A stretch of 64,000 nucleotides of DNA from NCBI GenBank assembly GCA_015060925.1, contig SUXM01000001.1, forward strand, positions 1-64,000, read 5' to 3'. The position numbers were made by a program, and so were the translations under genes. The notes below the pieces were generated by a model. That model saw only the letters and a program-made list of their open reading frames with translations. It was not told the origin of the DNA and made no database searches. Below, one piece after another: positions 17,259 to 25,843 of this stretch; position 1 is the first letter of the stretch; every line of letters starts with the position of its first letter. Origin of the DNA: Parabacteroides distasonis (lineage in GTDB: Bacteria > Bacteroidota > Bacteroidia > Bacteroidales > Tannerellaceae).

Positions 17259-18182
17259 ATGAAAGAACTTCCGATTATTGAGTTAGAAAGATTAAACCAG
17301 AGTATAACTGTGCGTGACAGTTTCCAAGAGTTATTCTCTATTGTGGATGTGGATGGAGGATTGGATGCTCAGCATGCCCATTCCCCTGAACGGTATCAGC
17401 CGATGCGTTTGGATGCTCTGTTGATGGTCTTGACATTGGAAGGTACTTTTGAAATCAATTTAGATTATGTTCCTTATGTGGTCAAGCCTAACAGTTTCGT
17501 GATGATTATGCCGATGCATGCGAGCCAGTTTTGTTCGATCAGCAAGGATTTTAGAGGGAGGTTGTTGATTGCCTCCAAGGAGTTTTTGGACGATTGCAAG
17601 GTGAATAACATCAACCGTCCCGGTACAATTACTAATTACATGGAAGCCCGTAAGCATCCTTATACCGAATTGACTTCACAGGAGACGGTTAAGTTAGATA
17701 ACTGTATGCAAATAATTCGGGAAAAGATTCGGGAAAAATCACATGTTTTCCATAAAGAATTGGTGCAGAATGCTTTCTTTGGTTTTTTGTTGGAGTTGGG
17801 AAATATCATGCATACCAAAAGAGAAGGATTGGTCCGCTCTACACTATCCCGTAAAGAGGAATTGTTTGAACAATTCTTGGAACTATTGTTTAAACATTGT
17901 AAAGAACAGCATGTAGTGACTTTTTATGCGGAGAAACTATTTATCACTCCTCAATATCTCTCCTTGATCTTAAAAGACTTGACCGGGAAGTCTGCCAACA
18001 AATGGATTGATGACGCCTTGATAGTGGAGGCTAAAATTATGTTGAAAGCCCCCCAGGCGACTGTTCAGCAGGTAGCTGATAAACTGCATTTCTCCGATCA
18101 ATCCACTTTTGGCAAGTTCTTCAAGAAACATATGGGAATCTCTCCAATGGAATATCGGAAGTCCAATGGAGGAATCAAGTAG
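17259..18182 (+). CDS. AraC-family transcriptional regulator
   Basis: 307 aa. An N-terminal cupin-like sensor (about residues 30-130) is followed by a C-terminal double helix-turn-helix (about 205-303: FYAEKLFITPQYLSLILKD, then VQQVADKLHFSDQSTFGKFF and GISPMEYRK). It is divergent from the TolC-RND operon and probably controls it; the ligand is unknown. The ATG at 17259 is preferred over an in-frame TTG at 17250. It converges on the DUF308 gene with only 1 bp between the stops. Confidence 0.88.
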   Translation: MKELPIIELERLNQSITVRDSFQELFSIVDVDGGLDAQHAHSPERYQPMRLDALLMVLTLEGTFEINLDYVPYVVKPNSFVMIMPMHASQFCSISKDFRGRLLIASKEFLDDCKVNNINRPGTITNYMEARKHPYTELTSQETVKLDNCMQIIREKIREKSHVFHKELVQNAFFGFLLELGNIMHTKREGLVRSTLSRKEELFEQFLELLFKHCKEQHVVTFYAEKLFITPQYLSLILKDLTGKSANKWIDDALIVEAKIMLKAPQATVQQVADKLHFSDQSTFGKFFKKHMGISPMEYRKSNGGIK

Positions 18183-18183
18183 G

Positions 18184-18702
18184 TTACCGTTGTCTAAATT
18201 TATACCAGTTAAGCAGTTCAGTGCAACCATAAACGAGGATAGCTGCTCCAAAAATCACAATTGTGTTGGCTGCTGCCCCAAACGGGTGAGCCAATATCAT
18301 GATACCTGTAACAAGGATTAATACAGGGAGAATGTAAAATCCTAATGGGACGATACTCCATTTGCGTGCAACTATCAAAGAGGATACCTGTTGGATGCCG
18401 GCTATCAGTAATATAAATCCCAAGATATACATCAAAAAGTTGACAAAGAATTGAGGAATCATTACTAAGCAGGTACCAAACAGGATGCTTCCAGCTCCGT
18501 CAATCGGAAACATCGGATCTGGTTCACCTTCATTTTTCTTCCGGGTGAGATAGCTGAGAAGTGAAAATACGCCCGGTAGAATAAAACACACACCGATGGA
18601 TATTACTAAATAGGTGACAGCCATTTCCGGCCAAAGAACTAAAACTAATCCCATCAAAATGGCGAAGAGGCTGCGGACAAATGAACTATTTAAATTTTTC
18701 AT
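18184..18702 (-). CDS. HdeD-like membrane protein (DUF308)
   Basis: 172 aa with about six hydrophobic helices arranged as paired repeats, the DUF308/HdeD pattern (FAILMGLVLVLWPEMAVTYL, then repeated GI/FLLIAG segments). HdeD is linked to acid resistance in E. coli; the role here is unknown. It has its own consensus promoter. Confidence 0.8.
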   Translation of the reverse strand: MKNLNSSFVRSLFAILMGLVLVLWPEMAVTYLVISIGVCFILPGVFSLLSYLTRKKNEGEPDPMFPIDGAGSILFGTCLVMIPQFFVNFLMYILGFILLIAGIQQVSSLIVARKWSIVPLGFYILPVLILVTGIMILAHPFGAAANTIVIFGAAILVYGCTELLNWYKFRQR

Positions 18703-18753
18703 ATCTGTACTTTTTTGAAGTTAAGCGTTGTCAAAGATGAATCTTTTTACAAG

Positions 18754-18785
18754 CAAAGATAACTCCTCTTTCTCCTATCACCAAA
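18754..18785 (-). promoter_or_regulatory. promoter of the DUF308 gene
   Basis: Leftward TTTG (18782-18785), 20-bp spacer, TATCTTTG (18754-18761): full consensus, about 50 bp before the ATG. Confidence 0.75.
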
Positions 18786-18831
18786 TCAGTGGAGAGATAA
18801 ACGTTTGAAAAATCTGTTAATATTTTCTTGT

Positions 18832-19437
18832 TTATCGGTTTTGAAGGTCTTTGAATTCTTCTATTTGAGTTAATATTTCACTTGCGACACGTTGGACTTT
18901 CCTGTATCGCTTAATACCGAATGCTCCTCCTATAATTCCTCCTGTAACACAACCTATTAAAGCTGCTTTCAGCTCATGAAAGGGTAGATGAGTTTGGTAA
19001 AGTTCATAGAAAAACCAAGCGAACCAACCAATGACAATGGGAATGCCGTAATAGATCCAAATGGAATAACGTTGTTTGATCTTGGCAACCCTTTCGCTTA
19101 CCACCATAAGGTCGTCTTTCATGAGGTCTGTGCGATTGATGTTATGATGAGTGATATAGGTGAAAATAAACGCTATCGATAAATAAATAGCAGATGTAAT
19201 GGTGAATAGTAGTGACATGCCCAAGAATTGTGTACACCAGATGATGATTGGAATACTAAGGAAGCTGGCTAAAGTTTTATATCTACCCGTCATTTTCAAG
19301 TGTCTTCCCTTTTCGTTCATGATGTGTCGTAAAGCCCTGTCGGTGATGATCGTCTCTTTTTCAAGTTTGTTTTTTAATAGGGCTATTTGTTCTTTCATTT
19401 CTGATAATTCGGATGAATATATATGCTGATTTTCCAT
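18832..19437 (-). CDS. membrane protein cotranscribed with the ECF sigma gene
   Basis: 201 aa, no named family recognised. An N-terminal coiled coil (residues 8-45) is followed by two transmembrane helices (about 57-95), a cytoplasmic helical stretch, two more helices (about 124-172, the last with a glycine zipper GCVTGGIIGGAFG) and a C-terminal helical tail. It starts 12 bp after the sigma stop, the position usually taken by an anti-sigma factor, yet it has no FecR, zinc-finger or RskA signature. It could be a non-standard anti-sigma. Confidence 0.65.
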   Translation of the reverse strand: MENQHIYSSELSEMKEQIALLKNKLEKETIITDRALRHIMNEKGRHLKMTGRYKTLASFLSIPIIIWCTQFLGMSLLFTITSAIYLSIAFIFTYITHHNINRTDLMKDDLMVVSERVAKIKQRYSIWIYYGIPIVIGWFAWFFYELYQTHLPFHELKAALIGCVTGGIIGGAFGIKRYRKVQRVASEILTQIEEFKDLQNR

Positions 19438-19449
19438 GACTAATTTGTT

Positions 19450-19929
19450 TTAATCGTTAGACATTTTTTTTAATTCTTCTTTAATTCGGAATAAGCGGAC
19501 GGAAACGTTCTTTACACTGATTCCGATGATAGAGGCTATCTCTTCGTAGCTTAAATTTTCAAGCCAAAGCAATACGATAGCTCGGTCGAATGGTTTTAGG
19601 CGACTTATCCGATGATGTAACATTTGGATTTGTTTGTTGTCTTCCCCGCTGTCTTCAAAGAGATTAATGTCCATGGATAGAGAGTGAGATTCTCTTGATC
19701 TCCTCTTCCTTTCTGCGGATATGCAGGTGTTTAGAGAGATCCGCCATATCCAAGTTGAGATATGGCTCTGTTTGCGAAAAGAACTGAATCCTTTCCACAT
19801 GTTGATTAATGTCTCTTGAAAAAGGTCGTTAACCTCTTCCGGGTCATTCGAAAACATATAACAAACGGTGTAGATTGTACTTTTGTTTTCTTTAATGATT
19901 TGTGTAAATTCTGTATCCAGTGTGTTCAT
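19450..19929 (-). CDS. ECF-type RNA polymerase sigma factor
   Basis: 159 aa. Region 2 (about residues 10-75: EVNDLFQETLINMWKGFSSF and ISTWIWRISLNTCI) and region 4 helix-turn-helix (about 108-155: DRAIVLLWLENLSYEEIASI then GISVKNVSVRLFRIKEEL). Group-4 sigma length and layout. Co-transcribed with the 201-aa membrane protein. No SusC/FecR neighbours, so it is not of the usual polysaccharide-utilisation type. Confidence 0.9.
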   Translation of the reverse strand: MNTLDTEFTQIIKENKSTIYTVCYMFSNDPEEVNDLFQETLINMWKGFSSFRKQSHISTWIWRISLNTCISAERKRRSRESHSLSMDINLFEDSGEDNKQIQMLHHRISRLKPFDRAIVLLWLENLSYEEIASIIGISVKNVSVRLFRIKEELKKMSND

Positions 19930-20049
19930 TTTTTGAATTGTTTACCCGTTAGACGATGAAAGATAATGGAAAACTACAAAATCGTCAAGATATTTTTCAA
20001 AAAATGAAAAAAGTCGGAGTTGATGACACTGAACGTTTATCTTAATGTG

Positions 20050-20133
20050 TACTCAAAAGGGTGAGAAGACTTTCTCATGCCTGTGAGAATCTTTTCTCAT
20101 GCTTATGGGAATTTTTTCTCATAGGCATGAGAA
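20050..20133. promoter_or_regulatory. four phased dyads upstream of argB
   Basis: Four 18-bp palindromes of form TTCTCA-N6-TGAGAA start at 20050, 20072, 20094 and 20116, an exact 22-bp period (two helical turns). Units 2 and 4 are perfect; unit 1 has TACTCA and unit 3 has TGGGAA. The N6 parts differ. They lie in the 302-bp gap between the divergent sigma and argB genes and look like an operator array; no matching regulator is known to me. Confidence 0.75.
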
Positions 20134-20171
20134 TTTATTTTGTATGGGGTTTCATTATACTCCCTCTTCGA

Positions 20172-20203
20172 TTTGGAGAAAGATATTTTGGGTAGTATCT
20201 TTG
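20172..20203 (+). promoter_or_regulatory. argB promoter
   Basis: TTTG (20172-20175), 20-bp spacer, TATCTTTG (20196-20203), 28 bp before the ATG: full Bacteroidales consensus. Confidence 0.75.
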
Positions 20204-20231
20204 CTTTCATTATCGAGAATTAAGAATAAGT

Positions 20232-20999
20232 ATGGAAAAATTAACACTGATAAAGGTTGGCGGTAAGATTGTAGAGGAGGAAGAAACATTACGCCGCCTC
20301 TTGGATGATTTCTCACAGGTGGAGGGGTACAAGGTATTGGTACATGGTGGAGGACGCTCTGCTACGAAAATAGCTGCCCGATTGGGTGTTGAAAGTAAAA
20401 TGGTCAATGGCCGCCGTATTACGGATGCGGAAACATTGCAGGTGGTTACGATGGTTTATGGAGGTTTAGTGAATAAAAACATCGTGGCAGGGCTGCAAGC
20501 ATTGGGTGTGAATGCTTTGGGGTTGACCGGAGCAGATATGAATCTGATGCGCTCGGATAAACGCCCGGTGGGTGAAGTTGATTATGGTTTTGTGGGGGAT
20601 GTGAAGGAGGTGAATGCCGACCTGTTGGCCTCTTTGATTCATCAAGGGGTAGTTCCTGTCTTAGCTCCATTGACACACGATAAGCAGGGGCATATGCTCA
20701 ATACGAATGCCGACACGATTGCCGGGGAGGCAGCCAAAGCTTTGTCCAAACATTTTGAGGTGACATTGATGTTTTGTTTTGAAAAGAAAGGGGTATTGAA
20801 GGATGAGAATGATGATGAGAGCGTGATTCCTGAGATAGACCGTGCGCTCTTCAAGCAGTTGGTGGAAGAGGGCGTCATTCAAGGAGGCATGATCCCCAAA
20901 TTGGAAAATGCGTTCCAAGCTATTGATGCCGGCGTGAAACAGGTGATTATCACGCAAGCTTCAGAAATACATCAAGGTAAAGGAACACGTGTCTTTTGA
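20232..20999 (+). CDS. argB: acetyl-/succinylglutamate kinase
   Basis: Second step of arginine synthesis: phosphorylates the N-acylated glutamate. 255 aa. Visible are the KVGGKIVE ATP loop near the N-terminus, VHGGGRSAT substrate loop, GRRITDAETL, NADTIAGEAAKAL and a final GGMIPKLENAFQAIDAGV segment. Bacteroides species are known to use N-succinyl rather than N-acetyl intermediates, so the succinyl substrate is likely here, but the sequence does not show it. No other arg gene is adjacent. Confidence 0.92.
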   Translation: MEKLTLIKVGGKIVEEEETLRRLLDDFSQVEGYKVLVHGGGRSATKIAARLGVESKMVNGRRITDAETLQVVTMVYGGLVNKNIVAGLQALGVNALGLTGADMNLMRSDKRPVGEVDYGFVGDVKEVNADLLASLIHQGVVPVLAPLTHDKQGHMLNTNADTIAGEAAKALSKHFEVTLMFCFEKKGVLKDENDDESVIPEIDRALFKQLVEEGVIQGGMIPKLENAFQAIDAGVKQVIITQASEIHQGKGTRVF

Positions 21000-22441
21000 T
21001 GGAAAGGAAGTTTGCCATACAACTAAGGAATGTTGTTACCCGCCTGCCGGAATTACGCTTTGAAGAACCTGTTAATTGGAATATTGAGGAGGGGCAGCAA
21101 TGGGCGGTGGTAGGTCCTAATGGAGCCGGTAAGAGTTTGCTTGCAGATCTTATACAGCGTAGGTATGCCTTAAAGGAGGGAGAGATCTGTTATGGTTGTG
21201 AGGGAAGTTCGCTTGGATGGGTACAAAGTATTGCTTTTAAGGACATTTATTCGTTGGCCGATTGTCGTAATAGTTATTACCAACAACGATGGCATGCGAC
21301 AGAAGCAGATGAGATGCCTGTAGTCGCTGATCTGTTGGAAGGGGTGGCGTCAGAGGAGGAGGCTTGCAAGATGCTTGCCCACTTCGGTATCGAAGAACTC
21401 CTATCTAAGAAAATTATTTATCTGTCCAGTGGAGAACTACGCAAATTTCTTATTGCCCGCATGCTCTTGAAAAGACCTCGTGTGTTGATATTGGATAACC
21501 CTTTTATCGGATTAGATATCGCTTCCCGCCGATTGCTGGTGGAGATGTTAGAGCGAATTACCCGTTTGGATGGGGTACAGGTGGTACTTTTGCTGGCCAA
21601 TCCTGATGAGATACCGGAGATGGTCACCCATATCTTGCCAGTCAAGCAACGTCGCTGTTTGCCGGTCTTTAGCCGTGAGGAATTCATGGAACAGTCAGAA
21701 CTGATAGAAGGTTTGTTCCCTTCGGGTGAGGCTTTTACCTTACCGCTCTTCTCTTCTGAAAAGGTTGCCACGCATATCGTTACGTTTAGAATGGAAAAGG
21801 TTTCCATAAAATATGGGAATCGTATCATCTTAAAAGAGTTGGACTGGGAGGTGAAGAATGGCGAAAAATGGGCTTTGTTTGGCCCCAATGGAGCCGGAAA
21901 ATCTACCTTGCTAAGTCTTATCTATGCTGATAACCCTCAGTCGTATGCTAATACATTTTATCTCTTCGACCGCAAAAGAGGTTCGGGAGAGAGTATTTGG
22001 GATATCAAGAAGCGAATTGGCTACGTGTCGCCGGAAATGCACCTGTATTATATGGAAAATGTGCCGGCTTTACGGATTGTAGGTTCCGGTTTTTTTGATT
22101 CTATCGGTCTATATCAAAAATGTACGGAGCAGCAGCAGGAGGTTGCTTTGGCTTGGATGCGCCTGCTGGGTATCGAGAATTTGAAGGAGCGTTCCTTCTT
22201 GACCCTCTCATCCGGGGAACAACGGCTGGTTTTATTGGCACGTGTCTTCGTTAAGGATCCAGACTTGGTTATCTTGGACGAACCTTTGCATGGTTTGGAT
22301 GTCGGTCGTAAGAAGAGGGTAGTGGCCATCATCGAACAGTTTTGTGCCCGTCCAGGTAAAACCCTTATTTATGTGACACACTATCCCCATGAACTTCCAC
22401 CATGTGTGGATAAAACTTTTGAGTTGGTAAAACAACATTAA
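20999..22441 (+). CDS. duplicated ABC ATPase (ModF/PhrA-like)
   Basis: 480 aa with two ATP-binding cassettes and no membrane segment. NBD1: Walker A GPNGAGKSLL, signature LSSGELRKF, Walker B VLILDNPF. NBD2: GPNGAGKSTLL, LSSGEQRLVL, VILDEPLHGLD. The catalytic Glu after Walker B is Asn in NBD1, so only one site should hydrolyse ATP efficiently. No permease gene is adjacent. Role unknown; ModF was named from molybdate loci. Its ATG overlaps the argB stop (TGATG). Confidence 0.85.
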   Translation: MERKFAIQLRNVVTRLPELRFEEPVNWNIEEGQQWAVVGPNGAGKSLLADLIQRRYALKEGEICYGCEGSSLGWVQSIAFKDIYSLADCRNSYYQQRWHATEADEMPVVADLLEGVASEEEACKMLAHFGIEELLSKKIIYLSSGELRKFLIARMLLKRPRVLILDNPFIGLDIASRRLLVEMLERITRLDGVQVVLLLANPDEIPEMVTHILPVKQRRCLPVFSREEFMEQSELIEGLFPSGEAFTLPLFSSEKVATHIVTFRMEKVSIKYGNRIILKELDWEVKNGEKWALFGPNGAGKSTLLSLIYADNPQSYANTFYLFDRKRGSGESIWDIKKRIGYVSPEMHLYYMENVPALRIVGSGFFDSIGLYQKCTEQQQEVALAWMRLLGIENLKERSFLTLSSGEQRLVLLARVFVKDPDLVILDEPLHGLDVGRKKRVVAIIEQFCARPGKTLIYVTHYPHELPPCVDKTFELVKQH

Positions 22442-22454
22442 ATCTAATAAACAC

Positions 22455-24203
22455 ATGAACTATCGGCTTGTCATATACGGATTGTTGGTTTGGGGCGTTT
22501 TGTTTGCCCTTTTACAAATCGGATTCCAATATCATTTTTATTACATCGAACAGAGCCAATTGTTTCTGTTTTCCCAAGCATACGTGGAAGGGAAGTTATT
22601 TCAAGTAGGTGGTGTGGCTGATCTGCTTTCTGAATACTTGGTGCAATTCTTTATTCATCCTTATGCCGGTGCGGCTATCGTGTCTGGTTTGTTGGTTGCC
22701 ATAGGGATGACTCTTTGGGGAGTTCTCAAGCGGGTTGGGGTAGCCCATTTTCAGTATGCCTGGCCACTCATTCCGTTGTTGGCTTTATTGTTTATGCATT
22801 TGGATACCTGTTACCGTCTACAAGGTACTGTCAGTTACCTGTTTATGCTCCTTCTTTTGCTTGGTTATTTGAAGGTTGCCCATCCTCTTTGTCGTTTATT
22901 GTTGGGTTTAGTGATGATTCCTCTTTTGTTTTGGATAGGAGGCTCTATCTCATTTCTGTTTGCACTGTTGCTTGTAGGATTTGAGGTAGTGCGAAAAAAT
23001 CCAAAGTGGTATCTCTCTTTTATTGGGGTGGCAGAAGCGTTTATGCTGGCTGTTTTTTCGGTTTATGCAGCTTGGGTTGGTGAGTTTCGGTTGGCTTTAT
23101 TGCCAGACCTGTACTATCATCATAAACTTGTCCCTTCATCTATTATTTATCTTTCATGGGGTGTCTTACCTTGTATCTTTTTGATCGCTTTCTTGTTGGA
23201 AAGGTGGGGCGCGGTATGGAAAGGTTGGAAATACGGGGGAGGGTATCTTCTTCTGTTTCTGCTGATAGGAACTTTGGGCACTTGGGGTATTCCTCGTTAT
23301 GGCGATCTGAAGATGTTAAAGTTGAAGGAGTTGGATTATTATGCCCGTACCGGACAATGGGAGCAAACGATTGCCGCTTGCCAAGGGAAACTGACGAACT
23401 ATTTATATGTATGCCACTTAAATATGGCATTAGCTAACCAAGGGAAACTACTTGATGAAATGTTCCATTATAACCAAATGGGAATAGAAGGCCTGATTGT
23501 CCCTTGGAACAAGCAGGAAAATGTCTCTTGTCTCTTAAGTGATGTCTATTTCACGATGGGAGCAATTGCCTCTTCGCAAGAGATGGCGTTTGAAGCTTAT
23601 GTGAGTGCGATGGGAGAGGGCAGTCCTCGTATGTTGAAGCGATTGGTGCAAACCAATCTGATTTATGGCGCTTATCCTGTGGCGGAGAAATATATAGCGC
23701 TCTTGGAAAAGAGTCATGGTTACCGGGAATGGGCCTCTTCGCAACGCAGGTTCTTATATCAGGAAGAAGAATTGCTTGCAGATCCTCTTTTGGGCGGACG
23801 TAAACAGATGTTGCCCCGTTTAAACACTTTGACTGTTTTAATGGATTTGGCAGATGAATTGGAGCATTTGTTGGAGAATGGGACTGGCAACCGGGCATCC
23901 TTACAGTATTTGGGGGCTATTTATCTGCTATCCAAAAATCTGGAGAAATTTAAAATCTTGGTGGAGAAGTATTATGGGACGGAGGTGTTGCCGGCGTTAC
24001 CTGTTCATTTTCAAGAGGCGGTGATTGTCCTGTCGGAAAAAGATCCAGACTATTGGAAGCGCTTTGGGTTGTCTGAAGCGATAGTATCCCGTTTTGCGGA
24101 ATATAAGAAACAGGTTTTGGCAAATCGTAACAACAGTGCTGTCGCCGGCCTATTGAATCGGGCGTATGGCAATACCTATTGGTTTTATTATATGTTTAAA
24201 TAG
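22455..24203 (+). CDS. DUF6057-type membrane protein
   Basis: 582 aa. The N-terminal half (residues 1-285) has about eight to ten hydrophobic helices; the C-terminal half is soluble and helical with TPR-like spacing (RTGQWEQTIAACQGKLTNYL, then repeated helix pairs). I recognise the Bacteroidota DUF6057 pattern from memory; no function is known. It lies 13 bp after the ABC gene and 11 bp before the CxxCH lipoprotein gene, so the three probably form one operon with argB. Confidence 0.7.
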   Translation: MNYRLVIYGLLVWGVLFALLQIGFQYHFYYIEQSQLFLFSQAYVEGKLFQVGGVADLLSEYLVQFFIHPYAGAAIVSGLLVAIGMTLWGVLKRVGVAHFQYAWPLIPLLALLFMHLDTCYRLQGTVSYLFMLLLLLGYLKVAHPLCRLLLGLVMIPLLFWIGGSISFLFALLLVGFEVVRKNPKWYLSFIGVAEAFMLAVFSVYAAWVGEFRLALLPDLYYHHKLVPSSIIYLSWGVLPCIFLIAFLLERWGAVWKGWKYGGGYLLLFLLIGTLGTWGIPRYGDLKMLKLKELDYYARTGQWEQTIAACQGKLTNYLYVCHLNMALANQGKLLDEMFHYNQMGIEGLIVPWNKQENVSCLLSDVYFTMGAIASSQEMAFEAYVSAMGEGSPRMLKRLVQTNLIYGAYPVAEKYIALLEKSHGYREWASSQRRFLYQEEELLADPLLGGRKQMLPRLNTLTVLMDLADELEHLLENGTGNRASLQYLGAIYLLSKNLEKFKILVEKYYGTEVLPALPVHFQEAVIVLSEKDPDYWKRFGLSEAIVSRFAEYKKQVLANRNNSAVAGLLNRAYGNTYWFYYMFK

Positions 24204-24214
24204 AGGAGGAAGAT

Positions 24215-25678
24215 ATGGCTAAGTGGCTTTTTACTTGTATGATATGTATTGTGATGTGGGCTTGTACTGAAGAGATTAAGGTTGCTCGGAAGTTCAATCA
24301 AACTCCAGAGATATTCCCTGACTATATAGGGGTTGTAATCCCTCCCAATATCGCACCTCTGAACTTTAAATTAAAAGGAGAGATTGGGAAGTGTCGGGTT
24401 TCATTTGTTTTTGAATCCTATCAGTTTGAGGTCAAAGGGAAGGAGGGATGTTGTGTAATCCCTGAATCGAAATGGAAAAAGTTATTAGAAAAAGCTGCCG
24501 GTCAATCTTTTCAGGTAAAGGTTGTAGCTGAAATGAACCATGAATGGATAGAATATGAACCATTCTCCATCCGAGTGGTATCAGAGAAGGTTGATTCCTA
24601 TTTGGCCTATCGTTTGATTGCTCCGGGATATGAACTTTGGGATGAGATGGGTATCTACCAACGGGATTTGGAATGCTTTGCTCAAAGTGCTATCATAGAA
24701 AATAAAATGGTTGGAAGTAATTGCATGAATTGCCACTCCTTTTGCATGCAAAATCCGGAGCAGATGCTCTTCCACATGCGTGAGGGGTTTGCTTGTACAA
24801 TCTTGGTGGATGGGGATAAAATCCAAAAACTTAACACCAAGACAAAAGAGACCATATCTCCTTTGGTCTATCCCTCCTGGCATCCTTCCGGGGATTATGT
24901 TGCTTTTTCTGTAAATACGACCAAGCAGGCTTTCCATCTGCATGATAAGAACCGTATAGAGGTCTATGATGAGGCTTCCGATGTGGTTGTTTATGATATA
25001 AGGAAAGGAGAGGTTATAACCTCTTCCTTGCTTTTCTCGAAAGAGGCCTTTGAAACATTTCCGACTTTCTCCCCTGATGGAAAGACCCTGTATTTCTGTT
25101 CAGCAGATGCTCGTAGGATGCCGCAAGCATATTCCGATGTAAGATATAATCTCTGTTCTATCTCTTTTGACCCGGAGTCTCGGGTCTTTGGTAACCGGGT
25201 GGATACTCTCTATAATGCAGGCGAACAGGGGATGAGTGTCTCTTTCCCTCGTGTCTCTCCTGATGGGCGTTATCTGTTATATACCCTTTCCGGGTATGGA
25301 AACTTTTCTATATGGCATAAAGATGCCGATTTGTATATGATAGACTTGCATACAGGGGATAACCGCCCGTTGGTAGAGGTGAATAGTGATGATGTGGAGA
25401 GTTATCATTCATGGAGTAGTAATAGTCGTTGGTTTGTATTTAGCAGCCGCCGGATGGATGGATTATATACAAGTCCCTATATCGCCTATATCAGTGAGGA
25501 GGGTGAGGTCGGAAAGCCTTTCTTGTTGCCTCAAGAGGATCCCTGTTTTTATCATTCCTTTATGAAGTCTTTCAATATTCCGGAGTTTGTTACCGGCAAG
25601 GTGGATATTCAAGCGAGGAAGTTAGCAATGAAAGCTAAAAAGGAACAAGGGACGGATGTACGGTTTGTCTTTCCTTAG
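24215..25678 (+). CDS. lipoprotein with CxxCH motif and TolB-like propeller
   Basis: 487 aa. SPaseII signal (VMWAC17). Residues about 30-130 form a beta domain; residues 170-175 carry CMNCH, a cytochrome c heme-attachment motif. From about 210 there are WD40-like/PD40 repeats (YPSWHPSGDYVAFS, FPTFSPDGKTLYFC, FPRVSPDGRYLLYT, YHSWSSNSRWFVFS), giving a beta-propeller. A heme-bearing propeller lipoprotein is plausible, but one CxxCH could also be a plain cysteine pair. Paired with the DUF6057 gene. Confidence 0.75.
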   Translation: MAKWLFTCMICIVMWACTEEIKVARKFNQTPEIFPDYIGVVIPPNIAPLNFKLKGEIGKCRVSFVFESYQFEVKGKEGCCVIPESKWKKLLEKAAGQSFQVKVVAEMNHEWIEYEPFSIRVVSEKVDSYLAYRLIAPGYELWDEMGIYQRDLECFAQSAIIENKMVGSNCMNCHSFCMQNPEQMLFHMREGFACTILVDGDKIQKLNTKTKETISPLVYPSWHPSGDYVAFSVNTTKQAFHLHDKNRIEVYDEASDVVVYDIRKGEVITSSLLFSKEAFETFPTFSPDGKTLYFCSADARRMPQAYSDVRYNLCSISFDPESRVFGNRVDTLYNAGEQGMSVSFPRVSPDGRYLLYTLSGYGNFSIWHKDADLYMIDLHTGDNRPLVEVNSDDVESYHSWSSNSRWFVFSSRRMDGLYTSPYIAYISEEGEVGKPFLLPQEDPCFYHSFMKSFNIPEFVTGKVDIQARKLAMKAKKEQGTDVRFVFP

Positions 25679-25736
25679 TTTCTATTTATTTTTTTAAAAA
25701 AATAATCATTTTATTTTTATATAATAATATATTTTT

Positions 25737-25744
25737 TAACTTTG
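25737..25744 (+). promoter_or_regulatory. -7 element of the susC1 operon
   Basis: TAACTTTG in a very AT-rich region, about 100 bp before the susC ATG, leaving a long leader. The -33 TTTG is not exact. Confidence 0.5.
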
Positions 25745-25843
25745 GGGGAAGTAAAAAGAGGGGAAATGTAAGTGAAAACCTCGTTATTCTTGATAAATAC
25801 TTTTAAAACTAAATAGTTACTTAAATTAAAAAAACAAATTTCT

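Noticed and set aside
20050-20133. Short CRISPR array
   Set aside because: Units are 18-bp palindromes with 4-bp gaps, far shorter than repeat-spacer units, and no cas genes are present.
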